Shown: in pieces, positions 43,093-51,861 of the stretch
How the letters are laid out: each line of letters begins with the position of its first letter
How positions within the stretch are numbered: position 1 is the first letter of the stretch
From: Planctomycetota bacterium
GTDB lineage: Bacteria > Planctomycetota > PUPC01 > DSUN01
NCBI GenBank assembly: GCA_035384565.1
Contig: DAOOIT010000002.1
Location: 1-64,000, forward strand
Length of the DNA stretch: 64,000 nt
Direction: 5' to 3'
The notes under the pieces: model-generated
What the model was told of the DNA's origin: nothing
The model's input: the letters and a program-made list of their open reading frames with translations, nothing else
The model's database searches: none
Program-made: the position numbers and the translations under genes

Positions 43093-44115
43093 ATGACGCG
43101 CTGGACGCTCGTGGGAACTCTCGTGCTCGGCCTGCTCGCGCTGGTCGCGGGCCTGGCCTGGCTCCTGCACCGGCGGCGGGGCCACACGCGGGGCGAGGCG
43201 CTGGTGCGGTCGGCGGGCTACGTGCTGCTCTGGACGCAGTTCCTCCTCGTCGTGACGCCGTTCCTGTGGGTGATCCTCACGTCGCTCAAGCCGAGCCGCG
43301 AGATTCTCGAATCGCCGTTCGCCCTGCCCCGCGTGCTCCGCGAGCCCACGGCCGCGCACTGGCGGCAGACGGCCGACAACTACGCCACGGCCTGGACGAA
43401 GTCCCACTTCCGCGACTACTTTGCCAACAGCGTGAAGATCGCGGCCTGCGCGGTGGTGCTCACGGTGGGCCTCGCGGCGATGGCGGCCTATGTGCTCGCG
43501 CGATTCGAGTTCCCCGGCCGCAAGGTCCTCTATCTGCTCTTTCTAGCCGGGATGATGTTTCCGGCTCAGCTCATCCTCGTGCCGCTCTTCTTCCAGTTCT
43601 CGTGGATGTCCGACCAGCTCTCCGCCGTCACGCTCGCCGTCAGCAGGGCGTTGGGCGTCGGGCCGTACCGGGTCCAGATGCACAACAGCCACGTGACTCT
43701 GGTCCTGCTCTACACGGCGGTGAGCTTGCCCTTCAGCGTGTTCGTGCTCACGAACTTCATGCGCACGATCCCGTCGGAGCTCCGCGAGGCGGCGCTGATA
43801 GACGGCGCCACCGAGTGGCAGGCCTTCTGGCGGGTGATGCTGCCGATGGCGAGGCCCGGCCTCACGAGCGTGGCGATCTTCAACTTCCTCGGCGTCTGGA
43901 ACGAGTACCTCTACGCCCTGGTGTTCCTCGACGACGAGGCGATGCGCACCCTGCCGCTGGGCCTCGCCAGCGTCTCGATTCTCGCCGACTACAAGAGCGA
44001 CTACGGCCTGATGTTCGCCGGCCTCGTCATCACCGTGCTGCCGATCCTCGCGGCCTACCTGCTCTTGCAGCGCCACCTGACTCGCGGCGTGACCCTCGGC
44101 GCGCTGAAGGGGTAG
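43093..44115 (+). CDS. Sugar ABC importer permease 2 (MalG-like)
   Basis: 340 residues with six to seven helices and a longer N-terminal part than usual (two hydrophobic stretches before residue 65). The EAA loop REAALIDGATEWQAFWRV near 233-250 is intact, as is the NEYLYALVFLDDEAMRT region. No ATPase gene follows in the window, so the importer must borrow a shared MsmX/MalK-type ATPase encoded elsewhere. Confidence 0.93.
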   Translation: MTRWTLVGTLVLGLLALVAGLAWLLHRRRGHTRGEALVRSAGYVLLWTQFLLVVTPFLWVILTSLKPSREILESPFALPRVLREPTAAHWRQTADNYATAWTKSHFRDYFANSVKIAACAVVLTVGLAAMAAYVLARFEFPGRKVLYLLFLAGMMFPAQLILVPLFFQFSWMSDQLSAVTLAVSRALGVGPYRVQMHNSHVTLVLLYTAVSLPFSVFVLTNFMRTIPSELREAALIDGATEWQAFWRVMLPMARPGLTSVAIFNFLGVWNEYLYALVFLDDEAMRTLPLGLASVSILADYKSDYGLMFAGLVITVLPILAAYLLLQRHLTRGVTLGALKG

Positions 44116-44266
44116 CTCGCGGGGGGGGCGTTTGAGCCGTCGCTCAGGGCAGGCTCTTGGCCGCGGGCGGGGCGTCCGCGTTCCGGGCTGCGGGGGCTCG
44201 AGATCCAGGCGAAGAACAGCACAACGCCCCGGGCCGTCCTGATGCGGCCCGCAGGAGGCATTCACA

Positions 44267-44977
44267 ATGGGTGTGGCAGGAACCAGAACGATATGGGGAG
44301 GATGGGCAGCCGCGGGCCTCGCGGCCGGGGCCTGCCTGTTCTGCTGCGCCAGCGCGGCGGGCGAGCCCGCGCCGGGCAAAGTGGCGCTGGTCCTCGAGCT
44401 GCCCCGGCCGCGATTCATCGGCACGCCGATCAACCTCAAGACCCCCAACCTCGAGAAGCCCCGCCAGGGGAAGCGTCCGGACCTCCTGGTCCCTGCGGGC
44501 CTCACCAATGTGGCGCTCAACAAGCCGGTCACGGCCAGCGACACCTCGCCCATCATGGGCGAACTGAGCCAGGTTACGGACGGCGATAAGGATGGCATCG
44601 AGGGGAGCTATGTGGAGATCGGCCCGGGCAAGCAGTGGTTCCAGGTGGACCTCAAGGAGCGTTACCAGGTCTTCGCCGTTGTCGTATGGCATTACCACGC
44701 CCAGGCGCGGGTCTACCACGACGTGGTCGTCCAGGTCTCCGACGATCCGAAGTTCGCACGTGACGTCCGCACCCTCTACAACAACGACCACGATAACTCA
44801 CTCGGCCTCGGCGTCGGCAGGGACAAGGAGTACATAGACACCCACGAGGGGCTCCTCCTTGACGCGGGCGGCGTCGAGGCCCGCTACGTCCGCCTCTGGG
44901 GCAACGGGAACACGGAGAACGGCCTGAATCACTGCACCGAGATCGAGGTGTACGGCAGGAGGCCTGCCGCGCCGTAG
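44267..44977 (+). CDS. Secreted F5/8C (discoidin) domain protein
   Basis: 236 residues. AGGAGG lies eight or nine bases before the ATG. A signal peptide (about 1-32) precedes a short linker and a single F5/8 type C domain at about 80-231, with NVALNKPVTASDTSP, the VTDGDKDG metal-like loop, WFQVDLKERYQV and ARYVRLWGNG. No catalytic domain is present, so it likely acts as a carbohydrate-binding accessory protein in the periplasm or outside. It precedes the ThuA-like gene. Confidence 0.85.
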   Translation: MGVAGTRTIWGGWAAAGLAAGACLFCCASAAGEPAPGKVALVLELPRPRFIGTPINLKTPNLEKPRQGKRPDLLVPAGLTNVALNKPVTASDTSPIMGELSQVTDGDKDGIEGSYVEIGPGKQWFQVDLKERYQVFAVVVWHYHAQARVYHDVVVQVSDDPKFARDVRTLYNNDHDNSLGLGVGRDKEYIDTHEGLLLDAGGVEARYVRLWGNGNTENGLNHCTEIEVYGRRPAAP

Positions 44978-45093
44978 TCGAGCGAGGAGCACACGGGCCA
45001 TGCCGCGTCGGGCTCGACGTGCGTCTGTGCGTGACGCGGCTCTGAGCGGCGCGGGGCTGGGGGTTGCAGGCCCTTGGGCGAAAGGAGAAGGCC

Positions 45094-46119
45094 GTGAGAG
45101 CGCTCGGGAATCTCTGGGGTCTCGTGGTCGCGGCAGTGGCGCTCGGCGGCGAAGCCGTGAAGGAGCCCCCGCCCACCTGGCCCTGGCCGGGGCCTACCCC
45201 GCCAGAGCAGCGGGAGGCCATGATGAAGAGGACCTTCCTCATCCAGCCCGCGCCGCAGGACATGAAGACCATCGAGGAGCTTGCGCCGGACAAGCCTCCC
45301 GCGGCGCCACAGAAGCCCCGCAAGCTCCTCCTCTGGGGCCGGGTCTGGACCCACATGGCCAACCCCATGACCGAGGAAACGGTGAAGACCCTGGGCCGGA
45401 AGACAGGCGCCTTCGAGGTCGTGGTCACCGACGACCCGCAGATGCTCCTGCCGGAGAAGCTCAAGGGCTTCGATGCCATCTTCCTCAACGGCCTGCACGA
45501 CCCCACCCCCTTCCTGCCGCACTGGCTGAAGAGCATGCCCAAGGAGGAGCAGGAGGCCGCGATTGCCTTGGACCAGAAGGTCAAGGCCAGCATCCTCAAG
45601 TTCGTCGGCGAGGACGGCAAGGGCATCGCCGGCATCGAGGGCTCCATCTGCGCCCTGCGGGACTGGAAGGAGTTCGGCGAGCTGATGGGCGCCTTCTACG
45701 CCGGCCACTACGTAGGCAACTTTGTTCTCAAGGTGGACGACCCGGCCCACCCGCTGACGGCCTGCCTTGCGGGGCAGGCGTTCAAGGTGTTTGATCAGGG
45801 CTATGTCCCCGGCCCACCTTACTCGCCGAAGAAGGTGCGCGTCCTCTTGAGCCTCGACCTCACTCAGACGCCTGACCCTGTCGCCGATCCAAAGGCGGCC
45901 TGGCTGAAGCCAAGCGTGGAGAAGCTGGAGCAATCCACCGGACGCAGGGAGTACCCCATCAGTTGGGTCAAGTCGTACGGCAAGGGGCGGGTCTTCTACC
46001 TTTCGCTGGGCGTACAGAAGGCCCCCTACTCCAACCCGCTCTTCATGCGCTACCTGCTGGGCGGCATCCAGTTCGCCCTGGGTGACCTGCCAGGCGACAC
46101 CACACCGAGCGAGAAGTGA
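45094..46119 (+). CDS. Secreted ThuA-like (glutamine amidotransferase-fold) protein
   Basis: 341 residues from a GTG with AGGAG seven bases upstream. A TTG ten codons earlier is the alternative. The N-terminus is a short signal-like stretch. KLLLWGRVWTHMANPMTEETV begins the domain and FDAIFLNGLHDPTPFLP, ILKFVGEDGKGIAGIEGS and GRVFYLSLGVQKAPYSNP follow the ThuA/DUF1037 order, including the central G-x-x-G-I-x-G nucleophile-elbow region without a Cys. ThuA family proteins are linked to trehalose and other disaccharide use, often beside Gfo/Idh oxidoreductases, as here. The stop codon is 15 bp before the next gene. Confidence 0.8.
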   Translation: MRALGNLWGLVVAAVALGGEAVKEPPPTWPWPGPTPPEQREAMMKRTFLIQPAPQDMKTIEELAPDKPPAAPQKPRKLLLWGRVWTHMANPMTEETVKTLGRKTGAFEVVVTDDPQMLLPEKLKGFDAIFLNGLHDPTPFLPHWLKSMPKEEQEAAIALDQKVKASILKFVGEDGKGIAGIEGSICALRDWKEFGELMGAFYAGHYVGNFVLKVDDPAHPLTACLAGQAFKVFDQGYVPGPPYSPKKVRVLLSLDLTQTPDPVADPKAAWLKPSVEKLEQSTGRREYPISWVKSYGKGRVFYLSLGVQKAPYSNPLFMRYLLGGIQFALGDLPGDTTPSEK

Positions 46120-46133
46120 AGGAGGACACGAGG

Positions 46134-47498
46134 ATGGGAGGCCAAGTCTCGCGTCGCGAGTTCGTGCGCCGGGCCGCTCTCGGCGCCGGCGCGCTGCTGC
46201 TGGCCAACAGCCGCTCCGCGCGGACCTATGCGGCCAATGGCAAGCTGAACATCGCCCTCATCGGCGTGGGCGGGCGCGGCAAGTGGTACGTGGACGTGGT
46301 TCCCAAGATGGAGAACGTGGTGGCGCTGTGCGACGTGAACGAGAGCAAGGCCGAGGCGGCCTGCAAGCTCTTTCCCGATCTGCCGAAGTTCCACGACTTC
46401 CGCGTCATGCTGGACAAGATGGGCAAGGAGATGGATGCCGTCTTCGTCGCCACGCCTGACTTCACGCACGCCGCCGCCGCCGTGGCCGCGATGCAAGCCG
46501 GCAAACACGTCCTGTGCGAGAAGCCGCTGACGCGGACAGTGTATGAAGCTCGCGTGATGCGCGACATAGCCCAGAAGCATAAGGTCGCCAGCCAGATGGG
46601 GAACCAGGGCTCCGCCAGCAACTCCTTCCGCCGCGGCGTCGAGCTGGTGGAGGAGGGCGCCCTTGGCGAGGTGACGGAGTGGTACGGCTTCAATGCCGAT
46701 GGCGGCCCCAACATCAAGGAGCCGCCCAAGGAGGCCGCGCCATGCCCCGAGTACCTGAAGTGGGACCTTTGGCTCGGGCCGGCCCAGTACCGCGAGTTCC
46801 ATCCGCGGTGGCTCGGCTGGACCGTCTGGCGCGACTTCAGCAACTACCAGCTCGGCAACTGGGGCTCCCACGTCTGCTTCCTCGGCTGGAACGCCCTCAA
46901 GCTCGGCTCGGTGTGGGCGATGCCGCCGGAGAGCAGACCACGCATTCGCGTCCAGGCCGAAGTCTCCGAGATCAACAAGCTCTCCTTCCCGCGCTGGCAG
47001 GTTATCCGCTGGAAGGTGCCCGCCCGCGAGGGCTTCCCGCCCCTCACCTTCACCTGGGTCAATGGCCAGGGCGGCGCTGCACAACAGGCCTGGGACAAGA
47101 TCGTGGACTACCGCGGGAAGAAGTTCAAAGCCTGGGCCTGTGGCGGGCTCATCGTCGGCACCAAGGGCAGAATGGAGAACAACGCCGGCGAATGCTGGTT
47201 CGTGCCGGTCCCGGGAGAGCAGGAGAAGGGCGAGGTCATCTCCGGCCCCAAGAAGTTGCCCCCTTCGCGCGGCCACGAGGGCGACTTCTTCCAGGCCTGC
47301 CGCGGCGGCATCCCGGCCTGGGGCAACTTCGGCAACACCGGCCCCTACTGGGAGTTCATGGCCCTCGGCAGCATCGCTACCCAGTTCCCCGATGAGCTGG
47401 AGTACGACCCGCTGGAGTGCAAGATTGTGAACAACGCCGAGGCGGACGCGCTCTTGAACCCGCCCCGCCGGGAAGGCTGGGAGTTGCCCACCCGTTGA
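46134..47498 (+). CDS. Tat-exported Gfo/Idh/MocA oxidoreductase, paralogue 1
   Basis: 454 residues. The ATG used has AAGGAGG at 8 nt. The twin-arginine signal is SRREFVRRAALGAGALLLA (6-24). The NAD(P)-binding motif ALIGVGGRGKWY is at 41-52, CEKPLT at 128-133 and a C-terminal alpha/beta domain follows. Planctomycetes encode many such secreted sugar or cyclitol dehydrogenases. In tandem with a 60%-or-more similar copy it forms a duplicated pair. The substrate is unknown. Confidence 0.92.
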   Translation: MGGQVSRREFVRRAALGAGALLLANSRSARTYAANGKLNIALIGVGGRGKWYVDVVPKMENVVALCDVNESKAEAACKLFPDLPKFHDFRVMLDKMGKEMDAVFVATPDFTHAAAAVAAMQAGKHVLCEKPLTRTVYEARVMRDIAQKHKVASQMGNQGSASNSFRRGVELVEEGALGEVTEWYGFNADGGPNIKEPPKEAAPCPEYLKWDLWLGPAQYREFHPRWLGWTVWRDFSNYQLGNWGSHVCFLGWNALKLGSVWAMPPESRPRIRVQAEVSEINKLSFPRWQVIRWKVPAREGFPPLTFTWVNGQGGAAQQAWDKIVDYRGKKFKAWACGGLIVGTKGRMENNAGECWFVPVPGEQEKGEVISGPKKLPPSRGHEGDFFQACRGGIPAWGNFGNTGPYWEFMALGSIATQFPDELEYDPLECKIVNNAEADALLNPPRREGWELPTR

Positions 47499-47548
47499 AC
47501 TGCCACGGGGGAGTTGGCGACCGCAACACCGAGAAGAGGAGATGAACT

Positions 47549-48931
47549 ATGGTGGCGCAGACTCGACGCGGTTTCCTCCGCCGCGCGGCCCTGGGTGGAG
47601 CGGGACTGGTCGACCTTGCCGGCAGCCGCTCTGCACGCACCTATGCGGCCAATGGCAAGCTGAACATCGCCCTCATCGGCTGCGGCGGGCGTGGGAAGTG
47701 GTTTGTGGACGTGATGCCGAAGATGGAGAACGTGGTGGCGCTGTGCGACGTGAACGAGAGCAAGGCCGAGGCCGCCTACAAGCTCTTCCCCGATCTGCCG
47801 AAGTTCCACGACTTCCGCAAGATGCTCGACGAGATGAGCAAGCAGATTGACGCGGTGATCGTGTCCACGCCCGACCACACCCACGCCGTCGCCTGCGTGG
47901 CCGCGATGAAAGCGGGCAAGCACGCCTTCGTTGAGAAGCCGATGGCCGCCTGCCCCTACGAGGCCCGCACGATGCGCCTGACGGCCGAGAAGATGAAGGT
48001 CTCCTCCCAGATGGGCAACCAGGGCTCCGCCAGCGGGGCCTTTCGCCGCGGGGTCGAACTCGTCCAGGAAGGCGCGCTCGGCGAGGTCAAGGAGGCATTC
48101 GTCTGGAACTCCGGCGGCGGCCCCGACACCAAGGAAGCGCCCAAGGAAGAACTGCCGGTGCCGCCCTACCTGAAGTGGGACATCTGGCTCGGTCCGGCTC
48201 AAGACCGTCCCTTCCACCCCAAGTGGCTTGCCTGGAGCGGGTGGCGGGACTTCGGCACCGGGCAGCTCGGCATGTGGGGCTCGCACAGCGGCTACCTCGC
48301 CTTCTTCGCCCTCCAGGTGGTGGACCTCTGGCATGCCGACCCCGCCACCAAGCCCCGCATCAAAGTGCAGGCCGAGTTCTCGGGCATCAACAGGCTCTCC
48401 TATCCCAAGTGGGAGCTGGTGCATTTCGCCATTCCCGCGCGCGGCGGCATGCCACCGGCAACGATCCACTGGGTCAACGGCGGCGGACTGGACTCGCCCT
48501 CCCGCAAGAAGATCGAGGGGCTTGTGGGCAGGCAGTTGGACTGGGGCGACGCGGGCGAGAAGAAATGGAAGGAGTTCGCCGGCTCTCTCCTTGTCGGCTC
48601 CAAGGGAATGATCCTCGGCGGCGGCCACAGCGCCACGACCGAGCTTCTGCCCGCCGACCAGTTCAAGGATGCGCAGAAGGACGCCCCGAAGAAGCTCCTC
48701 GGCTCGCAGGGGCCGGAGCGCGACTGGGTGCGGGCCGCCAAGGGCGAGAGCGTAACGCCCATGTCCAGCTTCAGCCTTGCCGGCCCCTACATGGAGATGA
48801 TGCTCCTCGCCAACGTCGCCACCCTATGCGAAGGGGAGCTTGAGTACGACCCCTTGGAGGGCAAGATCACCAACAACGCGGAGGCCGATGCCCTCTTGCG
48901 CCGCCCCTACCGCGACGGCTGGTCGCTGTGA
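47549..48931 (+). CDS. Tat-exported Gfo/Idh/MocA oxidoreductase, paralogue 2
   Basis: 460 residues. The Tat signal is TRRGFLRRAALGGAGL (5-20), shorter and less hydrophobic than in paralogue 1. The Rossmann motif ALIGCGGRGKWF (41-52) and EKPMA are conserved. The two genes align from residue 28 onward without shift and share stretches of identical DNA up to 53 bases (46305-46357 against 47720-47772), which implies recent duplication or gene conversion. The C-terminal halves differ more, especially around the putative substrate pocket. Confidence 0.92.
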   Translation: MVAQTRRGFLRRAALGGAGLVDLAGSRSARTYAANGKLNIALIGCGGRGKWFVDVMPKMENVVALCDVNESKAEAAYKLFPDLPKFHDFRKMLDEMSKQIDAVIVSTPDHTHAVACVAAMKAGKHAFVEKPMAACPYEARTMRLTAEKMKVSSQMGNQGSASGAFRRGVELVQEGALGEVKEAFVWNSGGGPDTKEAPKEELPVPPYLKWDIWLGPAQDRPFHPKWLAWSGWRDFGTGQLGMWGSHSGYLAFFALQVVDLWHADPATKPRIKVQAEFSGINRLSYPKWELVHFAIPARGGMPPATIHWVNGGGLDSPSRKKIEGLVGRQLDWGDAGEKKWKEFAGSLLVGSKGMILGGGHSATTELLPADQFKDAQKDAPKKLLGSQGPERDWVRAAKGESVTPMSSFSLAGPYMEMMLLANVATLCEGELEYDPLEGKITNNAEADALLRRPYRDGWSL

Positions 48932-48956
48932 GCGCGGGGCAGCGCCTGCCCCGCGC
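48932..48956 (+). terminator. GC-rich hairpin directly after Gfo/Idh paralogue 2
   Basis: GCGCGGGGCAG pairs perfectly with CTGCCCCGCGC across a CGC loop, starting one base after the stop codon. It has no T run. Its position at the end of the plus-strand operon suggests transcription termination. Confidence 0.45.
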
Positions 48957-48975
48957 GGTCCTGAACCTGCGGAGT

Positions 48976-49105
48976 TCATTCCCCCAGCGGCAGCCAGGGC
49001 ACGTCGAGGTATCTCTCCAGCGATTGCGCGGGTTCGTCGAGCACCCATGCCCAGGCCTGCGTGGCGCCCACGGCCACCTGGGGGATGACTGACAGCCCCA
49101 CACAC
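48976..49105 (-). pseudogene. C-terminal coding fragment, family not recognised
   Basis: The minus strand reads VGLSVIPQVAVGATQAWAW then VLDEPAQSLERYLDVPWLPLGE and a stop, a natural-looking protein end with aliphatic and aromatic periodicity. Upstream the frame runs into repeat DNA with no start, so only about 45 codons survive. The family is unknown. Confidence 0.5.
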
Positions 49106-49110
49106 GAGAG

Positions 49111-49162
49111 AAGGACGCGGGAGCGTCCCGGACCGCGCGTCCCCACACGGGAGCGCGGGGAC
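49111..49162. repeat. Degenerate copy of the inverted-repeat element end
   Basis: GACGCGGGAGCGTCC followed by GACCGCGCGTCCCCAC recalls the interior and right end of the elements at 344-519 and 40445-40608. It sits exactly between two gene fragments, so an insertion may have broken the gene. Confidence 0.4.
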
Positions 49163-49169
49163 GATTGCG

Positions 49170-49641
49170 CTACTTGGAATGGATGAGAAGTCTTGAGAAG
49201 GCGTTCATTTCGGAGCCGAGGCCGAAGAAGCAGGCGCTCTGGTCGGTATTGCGGTTGGCGTCTACGAACTTGATCTTTCGGGCGATGGCGCGAATGAACT
49301 TGGCGAGCGCGACGCGCGAACGGGCGTATTGCGCGAAGGTTTCGTCGCGGAGCGAGATCGTGAAGTTGCGCGTCCAGCCCTTCCCGTCCAGGCGCTTCTC
49401 CAGCGCGGGCATGAGGGCTTTCAGGAAGCGGCCGTAGCCTGGGGCGTCAACATCCGTGGAGTCGAGCCTGCCCGCTTTCTCGCGGCCAGTGGGGTCCCAG
49501 TGCTGGATGGCGGGCGAGCGGAGCGCGAGGTTGCCCTGGGCATCCAGGGCGTGCTCAGACGCGCAATCCCGCTGCCTGTGATGCTCCCGCCAGCCAGCAC
49601 AGGACTCCCGCCCACAGAATGCGAGAAGTTCGGCCTGCCAT
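49170..49641 (-). pseudogene. Decayed secreted DUF4091/GH123-like gene
   Basis: An ATG at 49641 with GGGAGGAG upstream starts a good signal peptide (SRILWAGVLCWLAGASQAAG) but hits TGA after 28 codons. A +1 shift opens a frame with DAQGNLALRSPAIQHWDP, YGRFLKALMPALEKRLDGKG, FTISLRDE and LAKFIRAIARKIKFVDAN, which matches the barrel region of DUF4091 proteins (compare the intact homologue at 53216-54973). It stops with LLIHSK. The stretch between signal and barrel and the C-terminus are missing. It follows the 733-residue gene by 18 bases in the same direction, so it was probably part of that operon. Confidence 0.6.
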
Positions 49642-49659
49642 CTGAGGTCACTCCTCCCT

Positions 49660-51861
49660 TCAGTGCCGCTGGGAAAGGGGCGCCCATCGGCTCTGGCCGG
49701 CAGCGACGAGGATGGCTCGAAGGTTCTGAAGGTAGAAGGGGTCCTGCGTCACCTCCGGCCACGGCAGGTTCTCGAGGAGCCACTCGGGCGTGCCGTCGAG
49801 GACGAATGCCTTGACCTGATAGTAGGGCGTGATCCCACCCCAGTTGTTCATCTGGTCCTGCGAGAACTGGTTGAAGGTCTCAGGCCAGAGCCAGGTGAAG
49901 AAGTCCCAAACGACGGCGACCTCGCCCTTCATGTGATCGCGCCAGAAGCGGTGCATCTCGTCGCGGGCGAGGGGGAAGATGCCTGTCCAGGGGGCCAGGA
50001 AGAGCGTCGGGTCGCCCTCGGGGCCGGGCCCGTGGGTCGTTATCCACCAGTTCACCTTCGTGTCATAGATGATGTCGGTCTTGCGGGCGAGGTGGTCGGG
50101 CAGGACGCCGGTGAGGTGTCGGAAGCGGTTGGCGCCCGACGTGTGGTCGCGGCCCATGTAGCTGGCGATGTAGTCGGTGCCGAAGAAGTGGGCATACCAA
50201 CCGACGAGGTGCTTGGCGACGAGGTAGGCGGCCTTGCCATACGCGGCTTCGTCGCCCAGGGCCTTCATCAGGCGGGCGTAGGCGATGAGGGCGTTCACCT
50301 GCGCAGTGTGGCAGAAGCCGGTCGTCGCCCAGCCTTCCACGGCAAAGCCGAGGAGCCAGTTGTGGCGGGTGAGCACGTGGTTAGCCATTGCATCCAGGAA
50401 CGCCCGATTGGGCTTTACGGCGTCAAGGTCGCCCGTGTAGTGGGCGTAGGCCCAGACAGCGGAGAGCGCGATGCCGTTGTAGAGGTCCTCGGATTCCCAG
50501 ACGCCGCTGATGCTGCGCTCGGACTTCGGGCGGAGGACGGCCACCTGTCCCGACGGTGTGCGGACGGTTTCCTTGAGGAAGTTGGCTTCGGCGAGGACCT
50601 CGCCCAGCATCGCCTTGGCACGTGCCTTGGCCTCTTGCCGGAGCTCGGGCTTGAGCAACGGCAGCGATTGGCAAAGGGAGAAGAGCTGCTCGTTCCTGGC
50701 CCCGAAGCGGAAGAACTGGTAGTTGGAGGAGCTTGAGAGCCAGCGGAAGGGCTTGTCGCTCTTGAGGATCTTCTCCACCTGGGCGTTCAGCTTCGCAAGG
50801 GCCTCTTTGCTTATCGGGTCGTCGCCTGGCGTGATCTCAAGCACTTCGTCAACGTATCTGCGGCCGCCGGGGAAGCGGAGGGTGTGGCTGTCGCCTTCGC
50901 AGGCCAGGAGCGGGCCGTTGACCGTCGGATACGACAGGTCGGTTGGAGCGGGCGCGACTTCTATGGGCAGCGGCCCTTTGCCTGCGAAGGCCAGGGCAAT
51001 GCCGAGCGCGGGGGGCAGAGGGGCGAGCTTCTCCCCCTTCGTGCCCCAGTCGTCTTTGATCTCTTCGCAGTCAAAGCCCTGGCGGACGCTCACCGAGCCA
51101 TCGGCTCCCAGGCGGTATTCCTCCTTGCACGCAACGGGGAAGAAGCGGCTCATTCGGACGAGGCGTCGGCATCGCTCCCTCACCTCGGCCGGCAGTTCCT
51201 CCTTCCATGCGCCTGTCTCGGAGCCCCTGAGCTTCCTGGCCCCGAAGAGCGGCATCACCTGCATGACGCCGGCCGGCTTCTCGCCGAAGTCCAGCACCAC
51301 CGCGCCATGGTGCCCGACGCCCTTGAGCCTCGTTTGCAGGGTGATGAGCATCGGGGCGTCCACCCCGACGACCGCCGGCGTGCCGTGGACGGCGGGAATC
51401 TGGCCGTCGCTGAACCCCTTCGCTTTGTGGAAGGAGACCAGTGCGAACGGCTCGGAGAGGGGTGCCCTGGTCTGCGTAGGGGCAGCGCCGGCGAAAAGGG
51501 CTATCTTGCGTGCATCGGTCCGAATGAGTACCGCTGGCGAAAGGTTGCTCACCCATAGCTCGAGCGCGCCGGCCGCGCTCTCGAAGCGGCACCTGGCCGC
51601 GCACCAGTCGGCGGAGACCAGTGTGGCCTTCACTGGGCCGTCGCCGGGCAGTCGGACCTCGCCAAAGCCGAGCTCGGTTCCCCGCAGGGCGAGCTCGGGC
51701 CAGGCGTTGGGCTTCAGCTTCACCGTGAGGGCCATGCCAAGCACCTCGCGGCCGGGCTGCCAGAAGGTGCCCATCGCCGCCTGGTCAACGCCGCGCGACC
51801 ACTCGGCGCCGGCCGCGAGCGCGGTCAAGACTGAACAGATGGAGAAGACGATTGGCCTCAT
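49660..51861 (-). CDS. Secreted protein of unrecognised family (type A, 733 residues)
   Basis: A signal peptide (MRPIVFSICSVLTALAAGA) precedes a ~300-residue beta-rich part and a helical ~400-residue part. Helix-repeat features such as LYNGIALSAVWAYAHYTGDL, FCHTAQVNALIAYARLMKALGDEAAYGK and KAYLVAKHLVGWYAHFFGTD suggest an (alpha/alpha) toroid like those of several glycoside hydrolase and lyase families, but no family signature is recognised. It is homologous to the 845-residue protein at 56841-59378: both share LSPAV(L/V), an LPxEV..C segment before the linker and the helical block. The start overlaps the PQQ propeller TGA as ATGA. A carbohydrate-active role is likely from context only. Confidence 0.75.
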   Translation of the reverse strand: MRPIVFSICSVLTALAAGAEWSRGVDQAAMGTFWQPGREVLGMALTVKLKPNAWPELALRGTELGFGEVRLPGDGPVKATLVSADWCAARCRFESAAGALELWVSNLSPAVLIRTDARKIALFAGAAPTQTRAPLSEPFALVSFHKAKGFSDGQIPAVHGTPAVVGVDAPMLITLQTRLKGVGHHGAVVLDFGEKPAGVMQVMPLFGARKLRGSETGAWKEELPAEVRERCRRLVRMSRFFPVACKEEYRLGADGSVSVRQGFDCEEIKDDWGTKGEKLAPLPPALGIALAFAGKGPLPIEVAPAPTDLSYPTVNGPLLACEGDSHTLRFPGGRRYVDEVLEITPGDDPISKEALAKLNAQVEKILKSDKPFRWLSSSSNYQFFRFGARNEQLFSLCQSLPLLKPELRQEAKARAKAMLGEVLAEANFLKETVRTPSGQVAVLRPKSERSISGVWESEDLYNGIALSAVWAYAHYTGDLDAVKPNRAFLDAMANHVLTRHNWLLGFAVEGWATTGFCHTAQVNALIAYARLMKALGDEAAYGKAAYLVAKHLVGWYAHFFGTDYIASYMGRDHTSGANRFRHLTGVLPDHLARKTDIIYDTKVNWWITTHGPGPEGDPTLFLAPWTGIFPLARDEMHRFWRDHMKGEVAVVWDFFTWLWPETFNQFSQDQMNNWGGITPYYQVKAFVLDGTPEWLLENLPWPEVTQDPFYLQNLRAILVAAGQSRWAPLSQRH

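Larger units (their letters stand above)
48957..49659. other. Stretch with decayed gene remnants
   Basis: No intact gene. Two minus-strand coding fragments and a degenerate repeat segment (about 49111-49162) fill it. Confidence 0.6.
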
